Source of the DNA: Allacma fusca
Lineage: Eukaryota; Arthropoda; Collembola; Symphypleona; Sminthuridae
Assembly: GCA_947179485.1 (NCBI GenBank)
Contig: OX359245.1
Location: 73,767,067-73,831,066 of the forward strand
Direction: 5' to 3'
Length of the DNA: 64,000 nt
Shown here: piece by piece, positions 57,065 through 64,000 of the stretch
Layout of the letters: each line of letters starts with the position of its first letter
How positions within the stretch are numbered: the stretch's first letter is position 1
The notes under the pieces: generated by a model
Told to the model about the DNA's origin: nothing
Databases searched by the model: none
The model's input: the letters and a program-made list of their open reading frames with translations, nothing else
Made by a program: the position numbers and the translations under genes

Positions 57065-58849
57065 ACGTGGATGGGTCTCAGCTATTCTAAGGAACTAAGG
57101 AACTGGGGTTTGCCCCCAAGTTTTTCTTTTTTGGTTATGTGGTAAGTATATTTAGAATGTGTAAGACCTGTATATTTTCTTCGGAATAAGCAACGGACAG
57201 TTTTAGTTGACTATTCCTGGAAAGGGTGTGAGGGTTTCAATATATGAAATCATAAGCACTAATCAATTTTGTAATGCATACAACTCAACAGTCTGAGCTA
57301 TTTAGAGGAACTAAAGCTTTCGCAATATTTTCCTATAAACTGTGCTGTGTTAATTTGACGGAAAAGGTACAAGAATTTCTACATCTTATCTATTCAATAT
57401 AACAAGTCCAATTTCAAGTAGAATTTTCCTGGAAAAGATGCTTGGGTATATGAGTACATTTTTGGAAATGAAATAAGAAATTACTTTGAATTATTATTTT
57501 CATAAATTATTCACGCCAGATTCTTCCTGGAAAGGGTGCTTAGGTCTATGATGGAAATGATATAATAAATTACTTTGAATTTTTATGTTTATAATTAAAT
57601 GAATTCACGCCAGATTCTCCGTAAGGACGTGTCTTTAAAATTATAGAAACTACTAAAGTCCTGAACGGTGCTGAATAAACTTGTCAATAAAATGTTATAG
57701 TGTGAATTTTAAAGTTATTTCTGCCCCTCTAATGTACTGCATCCTGTCTGGGTATATCAGAAGAATGTTGGTGTGAATTTTTTGCACTTTAACACAGATA
57801 TTGGTTTCAAGCTTAACTTGAGGATCCATGTCAGAAGAAACACGTGCTTTTTTTATCAGGCTACCCGGTCAAATTGTATTGCTTTGAACCGACTCGTTTC
57901 CTCCATCGTACATTTAATTGGCGCATAATCCGTCTCAAATTTGATCCTTGCAATGTTTAAACCCGGAACCGGTGAAAATCCGACCTTTAAATTTCTTGAA
58001 ATTATGTTAAATCCTCGGTATATTCTTGCCCTTTCTCGAAACCACTATATGTAGTTCAAATTTTATCTTACGATTGGCCAACGTTTAACATTTTTGTTCG
58101 AATATCAAAATAACTTTTAACCAAGGAATTCGCAAATTGTCGCTCTTTATTTGCATTTTCGTTGTACAACTTGTACAAAACATTCCATAGCATAGATATT
58201 TAATGAGACACACTCGTCGCTGCGCAACAATTTATGCCACCCCTAACGGGACGATTATTCGAAGGGGCCACATTAGCGCATTCATGTCAACAATCCTGAG
58301 TAACATCAAAGCTATGCTTTACCTATTTACAGTACATCTTCATTCGTGTCTAATCTGTATGCCAGGAGATAATGTATGTGCATGTACAAAGTTTCGTTAA
58401 AATCGGTTATGTAGTTTTAAAATAATATCAACCATGTTGAAATAATTGGGATACGTGGATATTGCTTAGAATCAATTTATTTGCCAAGCTCGCGAACTAT
58501 TTTATCCTTGTTTGGTGTAGTATTTTTACATTTTTCTAATTTATAAAATTGAGTTGTGAATATTTAGCACAAAATTAAATAATTGCTTTCATAAATTTAA
58601 ATTATTAACAATATCAATCTATTAAATTCGGGATTATTGGCTTAAAATTTTAGAAATTAGTTTTAAAATCCCGAGTAACTCGTAAAATGTTCGACCGATT
58701 AGGTTCATCTATGCACTCATCCAAGCCTTATGGCTGCAGGCCATGTACATAATCTTTCAGCTAATTCGATTCAATAGATCAAATCTCGTTGTCGAATTTT
58801 GCAACTTATTGCTCAAATGAGATTAGTTTACAATTTTTTCGTTGAAAAA
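57065..58849. other. Diverged copy of receptor flank, no gene seen
   Basis: Weak matches to 16800-17120 and 17944-18420 (for example around CTAAGGAAC...GGGG and TTTAATTGGCGCA). Repeated GGAAAGGGTG(C/T) phrases occur at 57220-57545. No protein-like frame is present. Confidence 0.45.
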
Positions 58850-61218
58850 TTTCGAAATTTTAAAAACATCCTATACTTTGGCAAAGTATCGACTCGTGTA
58901 TTTTATTTCTCCATGCGCCACTCCGTTCAAAAAATTTGGAGTTGAGAGTGAAAAAGTGACAGACACGGCCAATCTATAATGTCACTTCGCTCATAAAAAC
59001 ATATCCTTTTTGTAGGGAACAATTCGTAGCGTTACAGACCACAGCCCTAGCAGCTCTGTCATTTCATAACTCCGCCCAGTGATTCCGTAAATGGCCAATA
59101 AACTAACTGTGCTAGCTTTGATTTCTTATTTTAAAATAGGGCTTAAACGTTTTCATTCACTCATGTATATCAATCAATCACAAATATGTATCAAAAATAA
59201 AAGTTTTTAAAAAACCAAATATAAACAAAACGCACAAAACCGAAATGTCCTAAATAAATCCGGCGGAACAAAAAACCTTCAGAAATTCTAAAATGTTTCT
59301 TTTCGTTGTGCTCAAACAACAGAGCTCTAACATTGATTACTGTTAATTTTATTGATAATCATTATTAATTTAATGTCCTTTTTACAAAACACGCAATTCT
59401 GCAGAAACTATATAGGCATGAGGATCATTTATTCAATTTACAAAAATTGCTGAAACTACCACAGACTCGCGAGAAACTATAAAAACCTGCGATGCAAATA
59501 ATTATTTAATTCTACATTTTGTTTCTGAAGTTGGCATTTTACGTTATGGAGTCTAAGTAATTAATAACGGAGGGTTAAAAACAGCTACCTTCAAAATTCA
59601 AAAAAAGGATACTATTACTCACGGATCAAACAAGCATGCAATTTTTGATACCAGTTTATAATGAAAGGAAGTACTGAAAATATTTGGAGTTATTCAGGAG
59701 CTTGCCACATTTACCCCAATTCTTTCCTACAATGTGGGCACCCCGAATTTCAAATATAATTTCAGTCAGCTTTCTGTTTGTAATCTGCGCTAACAAAGTT
59801 GACGCTGAAAAGTGCACACATTGGTTCAGATTTTCTGATTGGGCCCATTGGCAGCAAATATTTGAGGGCTGCTGGCAAATTATGTGCATTCCGTTCATTT
59901 GTATTGAGAATTTACACAAAACACAACACCCACCATTACTTTTTAATGAAGACAGCCCTGCTAATTTTATGATGTACTGGAGATTCGACTCGAAAAGGTT
60001 TTTTGGAGAAGCTCCAGTTGTCGCGCCGTGTTGTTGATCTACGTTTTACCATTTAAGAAACCTTGCGGAAATTTTCTGGATCAGAGTACTAAACTGATTC
60101 AATATTTTAGAACTTGTCGTAAAATATACACGAATATCGATATAGTTTTGAAATTGTAAAGTATACGTGGATTGGTGCGAACTATTATAAGGTGCTAAGG
60201 AACGGGGGTAGCTTTCTCAGAATTTTCTTAACTAGTATTTGCATTTAGAATATCGAAGACCTGGATAATTTCTGTTAAATAATTAAATAATTGGACTGTT
60301 AGTGGAAAGAATGTGAAGGTCCTAAATCAATTTTGTAGTAGGTGACCAATTCAGCAGTCTCAGCTTTTTAAAGAAATTAAAACACTCGTTTTGTTTTCCT
60401 TTGAACTGTTTTCGGTGTTTGTTTGACGTAAAATGTGCGCAAACGTTCACACCTTATATGCATATTCAAAATAACAAATCCAATTTCATGTAAAGAAGAC
60501 TAAAGTTATTGTAGAAAATAGTATATACATTTAATTAATCTGTATATTACTCGCTACATCAAACGAAACTTTAATTAAGGACGAATTTTAGTGTATGTCT
60601 CTTTAAAATCATAGATACTGAATACATATTGTCATATACTCTAATCGTAAGCGTCAGAACTGGCTTGACTTTAGAACCGATCAAGAGGAAACAAGTAATT
60701 TATTTATCAGTCCAACTGATTAAATTAAATTTATTTGAACCAACTCGTTTCGTCCGCTGCTGCTTATTTAATTAAGACCGACCAGACTGCAAATCCGGTG
60801 CATAAACTTCTACTGTTGCCAAGTTTGGGAATAATCGAACTTGAAACTGCAATTAATACAACTGGTAATGCAAGTACCAGTAATGCCGTAACTGGTACTT
60901 GCTAAAATCTGTCAATTACATTATGCAAATAACCGAAATTGAACTTGCAATTAGTTAATAATAATAATGCAGCTAGTAAGGCATTTGTTTATAATGTCAC
61001 GATAAGTACAATTGCAATTGCAAGTCAACTGATACGGAGTATAAATCGTCGGCGAAGAGGCAATACGATCTGTGCACTTTTGTTTAGTAGCAAAATGATT
61101 ATTATTATTGTTATATTAGTAGCAAATAGATCTTCATGCAGTTTCATTAAATTGAAAAAAGTTCATTAAGTAAAATGATCTACAGTTAAAATTTCTTCCT
61201 TAAGCATGTATTTACAAG
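58850..61218. repeat. Duplicated receptor 5' flank and truncated gene
   Basis: 58850-59731 matches 33220-34134; 59350-61218 matches 17260-19102. The second match includes the sequence after the truncation, so this copy and the 17-kb copy share an already broken ancestor. Confidence 0.75.
59732..60130 (+). pseudogene. 5' fragment of the ionotropic-receptor-like gene with frameshift
   Basis: Starts MWAPRIS and follows the intact gene through VDAEKCTHWFRFSD and CIENLH. It shifts frame after NEDSPA and stops at 60037. Homology continues to about 60130 and then ends at ACGAATATCG, the same break as in the 17636 copy. Confidence 0.85.
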
Positions 61219-61966
61219 TAGTGGTCGGAAAAATTCAATTCAATTCAAAATTTACAATTCAATCCAGTTCGAATACTGAACTCGATTAATATTTGGGTTT
61301 GAATTCGGTTCAGTAAAAAACAATTCAATTCAATTCAGTTCACTCTATGAACTGAACTGAATTGTAAACCATTTGGTTCGCCGGGCATATTTAAATACTG
61401 CAAAGGTGGCTATGGTGGCGCGTCAGCTAAAGCCATCTCTCCTTACCCTCTATATGGTATTATGTTGAGCTCATTTAAAAAATGCAAAATTTCGAAAAAA
61501 TAAAATTTTGATAATTTTTGAAAAAAATTAAGCTAGTAGTACTGACTGGTAAGTGAAAAAAAATTCCATTGAAATCGGTGGAACCGTTTGTCGTTTCTGA
61601 TTTTTTTACGTACGAACACGCATTACGATTTCAACCAATAAAGAACTCCAAGAGAGTGGCCTAAAGAATGTTCACAAAAAGTTTGAACAAACTTGGTTTG
61701 GAGGAAAACGTCGGAACAAACAGTCCCAAGCATCCACAGACAACACATCTTATAATGGGGCTGACGCAACCCTACAAATATTAACACATTTTAATGCTGG
61801 TTATATATTGACACGAAGATGGTGCTAGACTTATCCTTACAATATCGGTTTTGATTCAGCCTGAAATTTTTTTGAATTGGAATTCAAAGAAAACAATTCA
61901 ATTCGATTCAACAGGTGAATTGAATTATTCGGTTCAGTAAACGGTCGAATTGAATTGAAAAATCTT
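61219..61966. mobile_element. hAT element, AATTCAATTC family, right end lost in assembly gap
   Basis: Starts TAGTGGTCGGAAAAATTC, matching the left end of 37137-39084. Left flank TTTACAAG (61211-61218) is the expected target duplication; the paralogous empty site is at 19095-19102. Inverted AATTC words reappear at 61870-61966, so the right end is probably a few bases into the N run. Confidence 0.8.
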
Positions 61967-62166
61967 NNNNNNNNNNNNNNNNNNNNNNNNNNNNNNNNNN
62001 NNNNNNNNNNNNNNNNNNNNNNNNNNNNNNNNNNNNNNNNNNNNNNNNNNNNNNNNNNNNNNNNNNNNNNNNNNNNNNNNNNNNNNNNNNNNNNNNNNNN
62101 NNNNNNNNNNNNNNNNNNNNNNNNNNNNNNNNNNNNNNNNNNNNNNNNNNNNNNNNNNNNNNNNNN
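61967..62166. other. Assembly gap of 200 N
   Basis: Exactly 200 N, a scaffolding placeholder. All open frames across it are meaningless. Confidence 0.99.
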
Positions 62167-62283
62167 CACATATTTGCATAATGAATGTACAATCCTATTA
62201 CTAAACACGTAATTCTCATGACAAAATCTATGCTTGTCAGGGTTTATCTTCGAATGTTTTTAATATTATTTCAATAACCACAG

Positions 62284-64000
62284 GGTAGTCATGCAGGAAA
62301 TCTCAAGTCACATTTACGAATCAGCCATCCTGAAATTTTTAAGATGGTTGAAGAACAAGATGCTGCAAAATGTGCAGTTAAAAAAATGCCTGCCGAGAGT
62401 TTTAATACTGAACCGGGAACATCTGAACCGAAGCAATATCGACAGACGAAGCTCGAGAGATTTTTCAGTACAACGCCAACGTCCATAAAGATCAGTATGG
62501 ACTCTTCAACCGTTATTAAAGGATGTGTTCAACTAGTCACAACCAACGGTCGTCCGTTTTCCATCATTGAAGACAGCGGGTTTCGAACACTTATGCAGCC
62601 AGTTTTTGATTCACTGCAATTAACTTTGAATCGAAAAACGGTAGTTGATGCATTGTTGGCACAATATACTGAAGACAAAAATGCTCTTGTAGGTCTCCTG
62701 TCCAAAAAGCTTATCTTCGTGAAAATTGATATGGCCACCAGACTTGAACGGCACTTTTTGGGAATCAACGTCCAGTTTTTTGATAGTAGCCAAATGAGAC
62801 TAAAAACTCTTGCAGTAGTGGAGATCAAAGATGGCAGAACAAGATCAGAAGACATTCAAAAACATCTAGAAGAGGCATTAGACAAATTTAAAATAGCACC
62901 AGATCAAATTTTATCTATAACATCTGATAATGGAAGCAATATGCTCAAAACTGTGCGCCTTATGAATGACAGCATTGCAAATGCAATGGAAGATGCAATT
63001 GAAGGAGATTTAGAGGATACCCAAACGTTTACTGAGGATTGCGACGATATTTTGATCGAAGATGAATTGCCAATCACTGACAACGAATTTGAGGACGATA
63101 CTGCTCCAGCGATTTATGACGAGTTCCAATTGGACAACACCACGATTAGCATCCCTAGCATTGTGTCTACAAAATGTGCAGCACACACAATTGAACTTGC
63201 CGTGCGGGACGCCTTAAAAATTTTAAGCATTAAGAGTAGCTTACAAAGAATCAGGCAAGTAATTAAAAAATTGCGAACTCCGACCATGGTTTCCGTTGTG
63301 ATTAAACGGTTTGGCAAAAAACCAATTTTGGACAACGCGACCCGCTGGGGCAGCTCATACGACATGGTGGACGTATTTATTCAAATGAAGGATGGTATTA
63401 CAGAATGGGGATCAGCCAATCGTGACTTACGAATAAGTCCTCGTTGCTGGGAAACCTTACACACCATAAGAGACATACTTAAACCGATCAGGGAAGCCAC
63501 AACATTATTGCAGTGTGAGAATCTGACACCAGGTGACTTTTATAAAATCTGGACCAGCTCTAAAATACAACTGCAGAAATTTATTGCTTCCCCACTAGCA
63601 AAGCTTCTTTTGGAAAGAATGAGTGTTCGGGAGAAACATCTAATGGACGAGAATCCAATGATGCTAGCAGGAATATATTTAGACCCCCGATATTTTGTCA
63701 CTTTGTCACCAGAGCAAATCATAACGGCCCATGAAGCTATCCTTTCAGTTTCCAAACGGTTAGAAAAGCTTAGTGAAATTGAAGAGCAAGTCGTCGAGAA
63801 GCCTGAAGCTAATGTTTCTGATGACGAGGAGGACCCGTTCGAAATATTTCTGAGAAATAAAGACAAGAACAAAGAATCTGCATTTACGGCTTCTGTTTCC
63901 AGCAGAACAGCATTGTTGGAAGGTTTAGCCTTATATGAGAAAATTCCGCGTGAAAAAAACAAAAAAGGCGTAAAGTTAGATCTATTCGAATGGTGGGCCA
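62284..64000 (+). CDS. hAT transposase, open to the window edge (5' exon and 3' end missing)
   Basis: The frame is open from a CCACAG acceptor at 62278-62283 to base 64000, over 570 codons with no stop. The first codons read GSHAGNLKSHLRISHP, the second half of a BED zinc finger; the cysteine half must be in an upstream exon, in or before the N gap. An internal ATG is at 62344. hAT landmarks follow: KIDMATRLERHFLGI (first catalytic Asp, codon at 62728), ITSDNGSNM (second Asp, codon at 62926), STKCAAHTIELAVRDAL, DNATRWGSSYDMV and LDPRYF. The C-terminal dimerisation region with the last acidic residue lies beyond the window. Being intact, this is either an autonomous element or a domesticated gene; it may power some of the non-autonomous elements here. 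Confidence 0.9.

Noticed and set aside
61837-62219. Several open frames across the N run
   Set aside because: They consist largely of unknown residues from the 200-N gap.

Overview
The window looks like a piece of an AT-rich invertebrate, probably arthropod, nuclear genome: short GT-AG introns, secreted multi-exon genes, an ionotropic-receptor-like gene and very many transposons. A springtail-type genome is my best guess, because intronless receptor-like genes of this kind are expanded there, but the sequence does not prove it. Several true starts are not ATG-to-stop open frames; I rebuilt the spliced genes from splice sites and checked that the phases close.

Bases 1-8150 are a virus-like or Polinton-like block. 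It holds an intact protein-primed-type family B DNA polymerase (its start lies outside the window), a convergent spliced 232-aa gene with its own TATA box, a spliced 164-aa single-pass membrane protein, and a three-exon 441-aa protein joining a RING-H2 finger to four SUMO-interacting motifs, that is, a candidate SUMO-targeted ubiquitin ligase. About 335-bp tandem repeats follow. No capsid, ATPase, protease or integrase gene is visible.

Bases 8400-29300 are a transposon and pseudogene landscape: an inverted pair of related coding remnants, a TACA microsatellite, a 200-bp tandem repeat, a perfect 70-bp palindrome, truncated copies of the receptor and secreted-protein genes, and nested elements. 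A pogo-like element (23251-29303) contains a hAT element (23590-28961), which contains a LINE (23620-28103).

Bases 30000-61200 hold the real host genes. These are two paralogous secreted 8-cysteine proteins (30021-31298 and 43594-44924), an intact receptor-like gene (34135-36231), and two minus-strand secreted proteins with a degenerate DNA/RNA non-specific endonuclease domain (47683-49504 and 50203-56443). The second of these can be assembled only across a 4.6-kb intron full of transposons. Between them sits a nest of hAT elements up to three or four deep (36698-41579). Large segments are duplicated (11.8-16.5 kb with 36-46 kb; 17.3-19.1 kb with 59.4-61.2 kb; 33.1-34.5 kb with 58.9-60.1 kb), and these duplicates supply empty insertion sites that confirm three hAT insertions.

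The recurring theme is a set of hAT families with 8-bp target duplications. Each family's ends are filled with its own repeated short word, such as GAGTACAAGTAC, CAAGTTCAAGT, GGTACAGGTA, GACTGAGACTG, AATTCAATTC or CTCGCCCTC. The right edge, after a 200-N assembly gap, carries an open hAT transposase gene with a partial BED finger, cut by the window end.
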